Source of the DNA: Paenibacillus sp. FSL R5-0517
Lineage (GTDB): Bacteria > Bacillota > Bacilli > Paenibacillales > Paenibacillaceae
DNA: 64,000 nt
Direction: 5' to 3'
Assembly: GCF_037974355.1 (NCBI RefSeq)
Contig: NZ_CP150235.1
Coordinates: 682,001-746,000, forward strand
Shown piece by piece: positions 27,775 to 35,183 of the stretch. A program made the position numbers and the translations under genes. Each line of letters opens with the position of its first letter. The first letter of the stretch is position 1. Under the pieces are notes generated by a model, which did not search any database, had not been told where the DNA came from, and worked only from the letters and a program-made list of their open reading frames with translations.

Positions 27775-27783
27775 ATTATACCA
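27775..27783 (-). promoter_or_regulatory. Extended -10 promoter of the toxin gene
   Basis: On the minus strand TGGTATAAT combines an extended TGn with a perfect -10. It predicts a leader of about 50 nt before the toxin ATG. No good -35 box is seen. Confidence 0.55.
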
Positions 27784-27885
27784 TTTGAAATGCTCGTGTT
27801 CGAGAGCATTTTTATTTTGCAAAGAGCCTACATACTGCTTTTCACATATTTTTAGTGATTGTAATATGTCACTCCAAATCAGCCA

Positions 27886-28575
27886 CTACTTTCGAGCCAC
27901 GCCCAAATTTTTCTCCACATACGCCGCAAGCAATGCCAACGGACTATGGATCGCAATGCCTGTGTCTGCAGTAACCTGTGCAGCAGCGGGAGCCATAGAC
28001 AGTTGAGCTGCCACTACCGTTTTACCCGGATACTGCTCAGCAATCTGCTGTAATCCCTCACGTACCGCTTCGAGATACCCTTGCTGATCTCCACGCATAA
28101 TCAACTCAAATGTCCCAGGGATGCACACCGCTTCCGTCTGATATGTATTTGCAATGTAGGGATGCTCATTCTCATTCTCTTGCTGTAATGCCTGATTCAG
28201 CCGTGCCATCGTTCCTTCAATGGTTGCCGGGTTGGTGAATGCTATGATGTAATCTCCTGGTACTTGCCGCATCTCCTGCAATAGCGGATCATCTATGCCG
28301 ATCACAGGCACAGGGACCTCTGTGGCTTCCTGCTCCAGTACTGCCGCAAACAGGGTACACGTGACCAGAATGGCATCGGCATGACACTTGGCGATCCATC
28401 GGAGCGTCTGAGCTACTTTCTCGTGGATGACGACATCGGAAAAGTCAGCGTCATGTTTAAGACGATCCAGGCCTGGATCGACGTAATGGACCAATTCAAC
28501 TTCATAAGCAGCAAGCGTCTCTTCAATTAAGGCGATGTTGGAATAGTGAGCGTGAAAACAACCGATGGTGATCAT
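27886..28575 (-). CDS. Asp/Glu racemase-superfamily protein
   Basis: This encodes 229 residues. Two pseudo-symmetrical halves are suggested by VTCTLFAAVLE (Cys about 80) in the first and VAAQLSMAPAAA (Ala/Gln where the second catalytic Cys is usual) in the second. The C-terminal IHSPLALLAAYVEK is typical of the aspartate/glutamate racemase and hydantoin racemase superfamily. Because the second cysteine is not visible, racemase activity is doubtful; a decarboxylase or isomerase role is possible. It is monocistronic. Confidence 0.68.
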   Translation of the reverse strand: MITIGCFHAHYSNIALIEETLAAYEVELVHYVDPGLDRLKHDADFSDVVIHEKVAQTLRWIAKCHADAILVTCTLFAAVLEQEATEVPVPVIGIDDPLLQEMRQVPGDYIIAFTNPATIEGTMARLNQALQQENENEHPYIANTYQTEAVCIPGTFELIMRGDQQGYLEAVREGLQQIAEQYPGKTVVAAQLSMAPAAAQVTADTGIAIHSPLALLAAYVEKNLGVARK

Positions 28576-28685
28576 GTGCTAAATCCCCTTTTACAGTTCG
28601 TATAATGTGATGGTAATCTTAGATATTTAAACCATTATAGAAACATGCCTGAGAACTGTACAGTTGTTTGCGATTCAACGCCAAT

Positions 28686-28719
28686 AACCGTCCTCCCGCC
28701 AAGCTGCGGAAAGACGGTT
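28686..28719 (-). terminator. Inverted repeat after the 55-residue gene
   Basis: AACCGTC (28686-28692) pairs with GACGGTT (28713-28719), with CCCGC/GCGG inside. It lies 34 bp past the stop at 28753. The T tract is weak, so the role is uncertain. Confidence 0.4.
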
Positions 28720-28752
28720 CATAACCGGACTGGCAATCGTCCAGCTTTCATT

Positions 28753-28920
28753 TTATCTAAGGGAAGGAGAAGCATTTTTCTTCGCCATTTTTTGCTGTAA
28801 AATTTCATGAAAGGATAGACCTTGAGTGTTCTCATTCTCCTTTTTAGGAGCAGTGGTCGCCGTGTTGCGCGGATATTGGTGATGGTACGGGATCATTTGC
28901 TGAATAGGCATGCGGATCAT
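28753..28920 (-). CDS. Small hydrophilic protein, function unknown
   Basis: This encodes 55 residues starting at 28920, preceded by AAAGGAGGAACCAAG, an excellent ribosome site. The N-terminus is rich in Met, Gln, His and Pro (MIRMPIQQMIPYHHQYPRN), followed by Asn/Thr/Lys residues and a helical segment GLSFHEILQQKMAKKN. There is no membrane helix. The FHEIL-type helix resembles short interaction motifs, but no family is claimed. Confidence 0.6.
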   Translation of the reverse strand: MIRMPIQQMIPYHHQYPRNTATTAPKKENENTQGLSFHEILQQKMAKKNASPSLR

Positions 28921-29281
28921 CTTGGTTCCTCCTTTGAAGCATATTTGTGAATTATGTATTTCGACTGGTTACCATGCCAGGTGCGCATATAGGTATATGT
29001 GACTTGTTAGACGAAATAGAAGAGTTTAAAGCGTAATTCCAATTGGATTGTAGTGATTTTACCCCGTATTCAGGAGATGTAAACGGTTTTAGGGAAATTC
29101 AGGAGTAAAGAACCTGATTTGAAAGGATTTGTGTGGGAGGATGGAATCGGTTGTTATGTGAATAGTCCCAATTTTAAGGAAGTCAATGGTACCCGCTTAT
29201 GAGGCATATTGTCTGGTTGAATAGGTAGGTTCCATGCTAACTAACTTGGTACTATAGGCGGTTGTATCACGGGAGGAACAT
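28921..29281. other. Intergenic region without a supported gene
   Basis: No frame here has both a start and a ribosome site. One stretch on the + strand (about 29076-29200) is open and could be a decayed fragment (VWEDGIGCYVN in translation), but it has no proper start. Confidence 0.5.
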
Positions 29282-29309
29282 CAAAAAAACTGCCGGGTGA
29301 ACTCGGCAG
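29282..29309 (-). terminator. Terminator for the zinc-ribbon/GyrI gene
   Basis: CTGCCG (29290-29295) and CGGCAG (29304-29309) form a stem; on the minus strand seven T follow. Confidence 0.78.
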
Positions 29310-29375
29310 CTTGCATGATATGCAGAAGGATGTGAGGAAAATTTGGATCCAGTCTGAGTTGATATAGTGTTGGTT

Positions 29376-30194
29376 TTATCTACTATCTCGAACGGCGATG
29401 TATATATCGACTTGTACATTTTCGGGATTCAGGCTGCGTTCATCATACAATTCAAAATCTCCGGTGAACGTACGATCACTTTGCTTCTCCCATGCCCATA
29501 CGGCTCCCCAGGCTTCGTGAGCAACCTCTGCCATTGGCCCTTTTCTGGAAGTGAATACGGCGTAAGTTGCAGGCGGGAGCAGAATGTCGTCCAATCCTTC
29601 AGGCAATGATTCCTCCGAACTGACCTCATGCCCTACCAGTATGGTGTACTCTCCGTTTATGCCATCGGTATAATTCGTGTAACAGCCATAACGAGCAGCT
29701 TCGGGTGCAGGGAGGTGCTCTGAGGCAAAATAATTGTTCCAGAGACCTTGGATACGGCCTTTGCCACTAATCTCAATGGCATTGGTTGTGCGGGCGGATA
29801 TGCCGGCCAAGCGTTTGCTTGGGAGTGTGACATAACGAACGGGCTGGGCAGATAACGATAGAGTTGTTGTAACCTGACCCGGTATAGCGGAAGTGGCAGA
29901 GTTTTCAGCCGGAGATACTTTGTGTTGATCCGTTGTATTCGTGCGCCAACGTTTCAAAAAAGGAAGCTGATTACGCAGCATCGAACGAGCGGATTCCTCA
30001 TCCATGCCCTCGTCCTTCAGAATGGCGGTGCACATCTCCGTCATGCCTTCAAGCGAGATTCCTGGCTGTGCAAACTTCCCATCCTTGTAACAATAGATAC
30101 AGTACTCACGGGTTGTGCCTCCATCTGCCTCCGTTCCGAATTGGGCAGGGGTGGTGAGTGGCATGCCGCAGCTTTGACATACAGTAACGTTCAT
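29376..30194 (-). CDS. Zinc-ribbon and GyrI-like effector-binding protein
   Basis: This encodes 272 residues. The N-terminal putative zinc ribbon has CQSCGMPL (about 6-9) and CIYCYKDGKF (about 32-35). It continues with a short helical region (EMCTAILKDEGMDEESARSML) of the same family. From about residue 115 a GyrI-like/AraC effector-binding domain follows (TLPSKRLAGISART, GKGRIQGLWNNYF, PPATYAVFTSRKGP, FELYDERSLNPENV). Such domains bind small ligands or toxins. The WYL regulator gene lies 81 bp upstream on the same strand, so it is probably the regulator's partner or target. RBS GGAGGAA. Confidence 0.82.
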   Translation of the reverse strand: MNVTVCQSCGMPLTTPAQFGTEADGGTTREYCIYCYKDGKFAQPGISLEGMTEMCTAILKDEGMDEESARSMLRNQLPFLKRWRTNTTDQHKVSPAENSATSAIPGQVTTTLSLSAQPVRYVTLPSKRLAGISARTTNAIEISGKGRIQGLWNNYFASEHLPAPEAARYGCYTNYTDGINGEYTILVGHEVSSEESLPEGLDDILLPPATYAVFTSRKGPMAEVAHEAWGAVWAWEKQSDRTFTGDFELYDERSLNPENVQVDIYIAVRDSR

Positions 30195-30275
30195 CTTTTA
30201 TTCCTCCTTGGGTATATATGCAACTTCAACCTGAACATATTTGAAGTATACGGGGAGGAACTGGACAGCTGTCTG

Positions 30276-31226
30276 TCAGGTTTGAGCGGAGGTTTTATAA
30301 TTTTGAACAATTTGTTCGGCTATACGGCAAATATTATCCCGAATATGCAAGGGTTCCAGCACCTCAACATCCGCCCCAAAGCCCAAGATGAAGCCGTACA
30401 GCCAGTTATCTTCTGGAAAAGCGACCTGGCTGATATAATAGCCGTTCCCGTCAGGCAATACATTTTCAATACCGAACCATTCCTCCGCAAGATGATGGAC
30501 ACGGGCATGGAATCTCAGGGTAATCCCAATCTGGTTGTCTGGTCGGCTCCATTCCTGCTGCCACGGCCGGTCTTGAAGGTTGATGGATTTTCGTTCAAAG
30601 TGCTCTGCAGCAAGAGAGACGTCTTTCATACGAACCAGCTTGAACATGCGGAATTCATTTCGTTCATGGCAAAAAGCATATAGATACCACGCGTGCCTCT
30701 TCAGCACAAGCGTGTGGGGTTCAACTGTACGATAGGTCTGTGCACCTTCGGCGCTGCAATAGGCAAAATAAATGCATTGAAGCTGATCAATTCCCTGATC
30801 AATAACTTTTAATTTCTGTTGTAGCGCTTCAGGGTGCGTCCACGTTGAATGATCCACGATGAATCGGTGCGTGCTGGCTTGAAAATCTTCATTTTTGGCT
30901 TCCGGAACGATACTGCTTAGTTTCTCCACCAGTAGTTCACGTGCAGCATTTGTATGTGAGGTGGATATGCTGCGCAGGGCGGTGACGATGGAAACAAGAT
31001 CCTTGTCAGTTAACAGATTGCGATCCAGACGATACCCTTCCGCCAGACCGATGCCTCCGCTTGCTCCCTGATAGGTCACGACCGGAATCCCGGCTTGTCC
31101 CAATGTGTCGATATCTCTATAGATCGTCCGGATGGAAACTTCAAACATATCGGCCAGGTCTTTTGCCTGTAATCGCCCCCGGTTGATAAGCAGTACAACG
31201 ATGGCTAACAAACGCTCCAGTTTCAT
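30276..31226 (-). CDS. WYL-domain transcriptional regulator (YafY type)
   Basis: This encodes 316 residues. The N-terminal HTH_11 is MKLERLLAIVVLLINRGRLQ then AKDLADMFEVSIRTIYRDIDTL, followed by GGIGLAEGYRLDRNLLTDKD. The WYL core is recognisable in RTVEPHTLVLKRHAWYLYAF, and a WCX-type extension follows. These proteins act as DNA-binding regulators that sense ligands or nucleic acid. It lies upstream of and in line with the zinc-ribbon/GyrI gene. Confidence 0.88.
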   Translation of the reverse strand: MKLERLLAIVVLLINRGRLQAKDLADMFEVSIRTIYRDIDTLGQAGIPVVTYQGASGGIGLAEGYRLDRNLLTDKDLVSIVTALRSISTSHTNAARELLVEKLSSIVPEAKNEDFQASTHRFIVDHSTWTHPEALQQKLKVIDQGIDQLQCIYFAYCSAEGAQTYRTVEPHTLVLKRHAWYLYAFCHERNEFRMFKLVRMKDVSLAAEHFERKSINLQDRPWQQEWSRPDNQIGITLRFHARVHHLAEEWFGIENVLPDGNGYYISQVAFPEDNWLYGFILGFGADVEVLEPLHIRDNICRIAEQIVQNYKTSAQT

Positions 31227-31281
31227 AGCTACCTCTTCCTTTTTTTTATTTGTGTTTATATAAATGAGCTATTTCTTTTAC

Positions 31282-31400
31282 ACTTGAACGGAGAGGACAG
31301 AAAAAACCTGGAGAAGCGAAGCGCTCGCCTAAAAGCTTTCTGGAAGAAAGCTGCTTCGGAAGCATACGCTCTCACCGGTTTTTCCCCTTTGGAAGAGGGA
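31282..31400 (+). repeat. Dispersed repeat family 2, copy upstream of the van-like cluster
   Basis: About 119 bp shared with 43041-43170: ACGGAGAGGACAGAAA, GAAGAAGCG-like sequence, a perfect hairpin AGCTTTCT-GGA-AGAAAGCT (31334-31352), GCTTCGGAAGCATACGCT, then CACCGG and a purine-rich end. It lies 90 bp before the response regulator. Confidence 0.75.
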
Positions 31401-31489
31401 ACATTGCTTTCAATTGTTTATCTTGTACTTATCTGTTAGATTCATAGGTGTTATATTGCTCAGCATCCCATATAGGAGTGAAATAAGCA

Positions 31490-32188
31490 ATGAAGCGAAT
31501 TACGATTCTGATTGCGGACGATGAAGTAGAGATCGCGGATCTGGTGGCTTTACATTTACAAAAAGAAGGATATCATACCGTCAAGGCATCTGACGGACAG
31601 TCGGCACTACAGGCGATTCAGACACATACCATTGATTTGGCCGTACTGGACATTATGATGCCGGGTATGGACGGGTACGAGGTGACTCGTAAAATACGGG
31701 AGCAGCATCATTTCCCGATCATTTTCCTGAGTGCCAAAACCTCGGACATGGATAAAATTACGGGGCTGGTGATGGGTGCCGATGATTATATGACCAAACC
31801 GTTTAACCCGATGGAGCTTGTAGCACGCGTGAATTCTCAATTGCGGCGCTCATTGCAATTCAGCCAGTCCACAGCGGCGGTTCAGCGCTCGATTCTGGAA
31901 AAGGGCGGACTTGTCATTGTACCGGAGCAGCATAGCGTGACGCTTTACGGTAAACCGCTGGAGTTAACACCGAAGGAATTTGATATTTTAGTGTTGCTTG
32001 CGAGCAATTCAAAACAGGTCTTCAGCGCAGAAAGTATTTTTGAAAAGGTATGGGGAGAGGCTTATTTCGAAAGTGGCAATACCGTTATGGTACATATTCG
32101 GACGCTGCGCAAGAAGCTCGGAGAAGATGTGGACAAGAACAAGTTTATCAAAACCATCTGGGGCGTGGGGTACACGTTCAATGACTAA
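31490..32188 (+). CDS. VanR-like OmpR-family response regulator
   Basis: This encodes 232 residues. The receiver domain has acidic pocket ADDE (10-13), phospho-Asp54 in VLDIMMPGMDG, Ser/Thr in FLSAKT and Lys in MTKPFNP. The C-terminal winged-helix DNA-binding domain begins near LTPKEFDILVLLASN and ends VGYTFND. It overlaps the kinase gene by 8 bp. Sequence style and the vanY- and vanZ-like genes downstream suggest the VanR group; the regulated promoter may be its own. Confidence 0.87.
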   Translation: MKRITILIADDEVEIADLVALHLQKEGYHTVKASDGQSALQAIQTHTIDLAVLDIMMPGMDGYEVTRKIREQHHFPIIFLSAKTSDMDKITGLVMGADDYMTKPFNPMELVARVNSQLRRSLQFSQSTAAVQRSILEKGGLVIVPEQHSVTLYGKPLELTPKEFDILVLLASNSKQVFSAESIFEKVWGEAYFESGNTVMVHIRTLRKKLGEDVDKNKFIKTIWGVGYTFND

Positions 32189-33269
32189 ACGCAGAAGCTT
32201 TCGCACAACGATGATTATGCTGGTCGGTCTGAGCATGCTGTCTTCTGGCGCCGTAACATTTATCGTGTACAGGCTGTTGCAGATGTATTATGCAGGGGTC
32301 AGGAGAGAAGATCCGCTGGCGGAATATCGTAATATCATGAGAAGTATTGGCGATCTATATGTTTTTATGCTGCTCTTCATCCCGCTTGCGATTTTGTTTT
32401 TCTACTTGTTTACAAGACCCTATGTCACGTATTTCAAAGAGATTTCCGCAGGCATTAATCACTTGGCGAATGGAGACTTTCAGCATCGTGTACAGATTTC
32501 TTCGAAGGATGAGTTAGGTACGATTGCGGAGGATGTGAATCTGGCAAGTGAGAAGCTAAGGGAAGCGGTGGAACGAGGTGACTTTGCCGAGAACAGCAAA
32601 GACCAGCTTATCGTAAACCTTGCGCATGACCTGCGAACGCCGCTGACCTCTGTGCTTGGATATTTGGACCTGCTCATGAAGGATGATCAGCTGACAGAGG
32701 AGCAAGTAAGGCACTTTACATCGATTGCATTCACCAAATCACAGCGTCTGGAGAAGCTGATTGATGATTTGTTCGAAATTACCCGCATGAATTATGGCAT
32801 GTTGCCTATAAACAAAACACGGTTGGATCTTAGCGAACTGCTGAAGCAGATGAACGAAGAGCTCTATCCTGTATTTGAAAAGAATCATCTGATTACCCGG
32901 TTGAAAATAGACACTGAACTTACCATCTCCGGTGATGGTGAGCTGCTGGCTCGTGTGTTCGAGAATCTGCTGATTAACGCTGCACGGCACGGCAAGGACG
33001 GCATGTACGTGGATATTAACGGATATCGTGATGCAGACCGGATCATTATTCAGGTGATTAACTATGGGGGACATATTCGTCCGGAGGAATTGCCACATAT
33101 CTTCGATATGTATTACACAGGAGATCGTGCCCGAACCCCTCAAGAGGGTGGGACAGGCCTTGGCCTATTTATTGCCCGCAATATTGTAGAGCAGCATGAC
33201 GGTACGATTTCGGCCCAGAGCGATGTGGTACGGACGCAATTCGAAGTTCGTTTGCCGGTATTCCAATAA
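32181..33269 (+). CDS. VanS-like sensor histidine kinase
   Basis: This encodes 362 residues from ATG 32181; the overlap with the regulator stop implies translational coupling. Two membrane helices (about 10-35 and 58-82) flank a short loop. A HAMP-like segment follows, then the H-box NLAHDLRTPLTSVLGYLDLL (His about 149), N-box ENLLINAARHG and G-boxes GTGLGL. The sensor loop is very short, as in VanS of the VanB-unrelated type that senses within or at the membrane. It should phosphorylate the adjacent VanR-like protein. Confidence 0.87.
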   Translation: MTKRRSFRTTMIMLVGLSMLSSGAVTFIVYRLLQMYYAGVRREDPLAEYRNIMRSIGDLYVFMLLFIPLAILFFYLFTRPYVTYFKEISAGINHLANGDFQHRVQISSKDELGTIAEDVNLASEKLREAVERGDFAENSKDQLIVNLAHDLRTPLTSVLGYLDLLMKDDQLTEEQVRHFTSIAFTKSQRLEKLIDDLFEITRMNYGMLPINKTRLDLSELLKQMNEELYPVFEKNHLITRLKIDTELTISGDGELLARVFENLLINAARHGKDGMYVDINGYRDADRIIIQVINYGGHIRPEELPHIFDMYYTGDRARTPQEGGTGLGLFIARNIVEQHDGTISAQSDVVRTQFEVRLPVFQ

Positions 33270-33368
33270 GGTTCAACGTATAATTTAAGAAAAACTTTAA
33301 AATTGCCCTGCTTTTTCTTTAACTTGTTTTGTCTATCCTTGATGTATGAGTTAAAAGGAGGAACAAGC

Positions 33369-34232
33369 ATGAAAAAGTGGGGCTTTTTAATATGTATCGT
33401 TTTGGTTGGATATATTGTTACACAATCACCGGGATGGCTTCAGCAGAAGAATGAGCTGCCCATCGAGATTCAGAATACGCGTGAAAATCCCGCAGGTTAT
33501 ACGGTATCCGTCACAGGAAATATTCAGGATCAGGTACATAAGGGCAATTTGTTACTGGTTAATAAGCAATACCCCGTTCACGAGGAGGGGGTTAGATCCG
33601 ATATTGTATATGTGGCGGATGAGGATGATCTGCTTCGTGGATATGGAATAATGGATCGGAAAATCATGTTATCCCGACTGGTGGCGCAGGAGTTTCAGAA
33701 GATGGTTGAGGCAGCAGGGGAAGAGGGAGTTCGATATTTTCTCATGAGCAGTGGGTACAGGGACTTTGAGAAGCAGGACGAGCTATATCAGGAAATGGGT
33801 TCAGACTATGCACTTCCTGCAGGTCACAGTGAGCATAATCTTGGCTTATCCCTGGATGTCGGTTCAAGTCTGGCTGCCATGAATGAAGCACCGGAGGGTG
33901 AGTGGCTGGAGAAAAATGCATGGAAATACGGATTTATCTTGCGTTACCCGAAAGATAAAGTAAGCATCACGGGTATTCAATATGAACCATGGCACTTTCG
34001 GTATGTGGGGTTGCCCCACAGTGCGATCATGCATAAGAACAATCTGGTACTGGAGGAGTACCTAGATATGTTGAAGGAGAAGGAGAACATCTCTGTTGAA
34101 GTAGAGGATGAGACGTATCATATCCGCTATTATCGAGCAACTGGAGATACGACTGTTTACATACCTGAGCACGGCGAAACTGAAATATCGGGTGACAACA
34201 TGGACGGAGTCATTGTCACCGTAAAGAAATAA
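33369..34232 (+). CDS. VanY-like D-Ala-D-Ala carboxypeptidase (M15B)
   Basis: This encodes 287 residues from ATG 33369, 6 bp after AAAGGAGGA. An N-terminal membrane anchor (LICIVLVGYIVTQSPG) places the enzyme outside the membrane. The zinc site is S-x-H-x-x-G-x-x-x-D in GHSEHNLGLSLDVG (about 152-165) and a later EPWHFRYVG. It trims the terminal D-Ala from peptidoglycan stem peptides, lowering glycopeptide binding. A C-terminal beta-rich tail of about 60 residues is extra. Confidence 0.88.
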   Translation: MKKWGFLICIVLVGYIVTQSPGWLQQKNELPIEIQNTRENPAGYTVSVTGNIQDQVHKGNLLLVNKQYPVHEEGVRSDIVYVADEDDLLRGYGIMDRKIMLSRLVAQEFQKMVEAAGEEGVRYFLMSSGYRDFEKQDELYQEMGSDYALPAGHSEHNLGLSLDVGSSLAAMNEAPEGEWLEKNAWKYGFILRYPKDKVSITGIQYEPWHFRYVGLPHSAIMHKNNLVLEEYLDMLKEKENISVEVEDETYHIRYYRATGDTTVYIPEHGETEISGDNMDGVIVTVKK

Positions 34233-34260
34233 CAGGGCAACACAAGGGAGGCCAAACAAC

Positions 34261-34818
34261 ATGAAACACAACAACCAGAAGAAAAGCAAACATTACATCC
34301 TTTGGACTGCCGTGTTCATTATCTATTTATATCTGCTGACGAAGCTGATCCTGTTCAAAGGAAGTGCTGTCGACTTTGGCATCGTGAAGGTTCGACTGAT
34401 GGCATTCTTGCAACAACCGGATCTGATTCATACGCGAACCGTCAACCTGACGCCATTTCAGGAAATTTCACGAGACTGGAACAGCCTTTCATCACATCGT
34501 CCAGGTACAGCTATCCATCTGGTAGGGAATGTTCTGGCTTTTATCCCACTGGGTATCTTCATTCCTGTTCTGACGGGCAACAAACTATTCTCTGGAATAA
34601 AGGTATTCCTGCTGTCCCTGCTGCTCAGTCTGGGGTATGAGGTGACACAGTTAGTGACTGGCATGGGCATATTTGATGTGGATGACCTGATGCTTAATAC
34701 ACTCGGCGGCTTGATTGGATATATCATTTTCACCATGGCCATTGGCCTGAAAAGGGTGTTGGTGGGAGGAGAATCCCGCGAGACGACGAAGTTAACCTCT
34801 AAGGAGAGTCACGTGTAA
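34261..34818 (+). CDS. VanZ-family membrane protein
   Basis: This encodes 185 residues with about four membrane helices. VanZ motifs visible are NLTPFQEI, HLVGNVLAFIPLGIFIPVLT, LLLSLGYEVTQLVTGMGIFDVDDLMLNTLGGLIGY. VanZ confers low-level teicoplanin resistance in enterococci by an unknown mechanism. It follows vanY by 28 bp. RBS AGGGAGG. Confidence 0.9.
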   Translation: MKHNNQKKSKHYILWTAVFIIYLYLLTKLILFKGSAVDFGIVKVRLMAFLQQPDLIHTRTVNLTPFQEISRDWNSLSSHRPGTAIHLVGNVLAFIPLGIFIPVLTGNKLFSGIKVFLLSLLLSLGYEVTQLVTGMGIFDVDDLMLNTLGGLIGYIIFTMAIGLKRVLVGGESRETTKLTSKESHV

Positions 34819-34830
34819 GGAGGGATTACG

Positions 34831-35040
34831 TTGATTATCATCGCGATACTGTTCATTAGCGTAGGGCTAATGTTTCTCGTGTATCCACACAAGGTAACGG
34901 ATGCTTCGGAAAAACAGATTACGGAGCAATTGATCATGTCTAGATGGGTCGGAGGCTCGTTAATTGCTCTGTCGTGTCTGTTTCTGATCATGGGTACGAT
35001 TCAACTGTTCGATCAAGCCTCACATCACATTGGGCATTAG
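34831..35040 (+). CDS. Small membrane protein, last gene of the van-like cluster
   Basis: This encodes 69 residues from TTG 34831, 5 bp after AAGGAGGG. Two membrane helices (about 2-18 and 41-60) flank a polar loop (HKVTDASEKQITEQLIMSRW). It resembles small DUF6199-like proteins, but the match is only by pattern. It begins 12 bp after vanZ and is probably cotranscribed. Confidence 0.7.
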   Translation: MIIIAILFISVGLMFLVYPHKVTDASEKQITEQLIMSRWVGGSLIALSCLFLIMGTIQLFDQASHHIGH

Positions 35041-35101
35041 CAGGTCGTTGAATTGAGAATTGATGATTTTAAAAGGTATGCCGATATGAAAAGCAAAGCA
35101 A

Positions 35102-35151
35102 AAAAAAGCTCCCCATCCCTGTGCAGGTTGCACATGGTGGGGAGCTTTTCT
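35102..35151. terminator. Bidirectional terminator between van-like cluster and acnA
   Basis: AAAAGCTCCCCA (35104-35115) pairs with TGGGGAGCTTTT (35138-35149), with GTGCA/TGCAC inside, between convergent genes. Confidence 0.9.
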
Positions 35152-35183
35152 ATATCATTTCATTACTTTAATGATTCATATCA

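Noticed and set aside
29076..29200. A coding fragment translating with VWEDGIGCYVN
   Set aside because: It has no start codon with a ribosome site and no recognised family; at most a decayed remnant.
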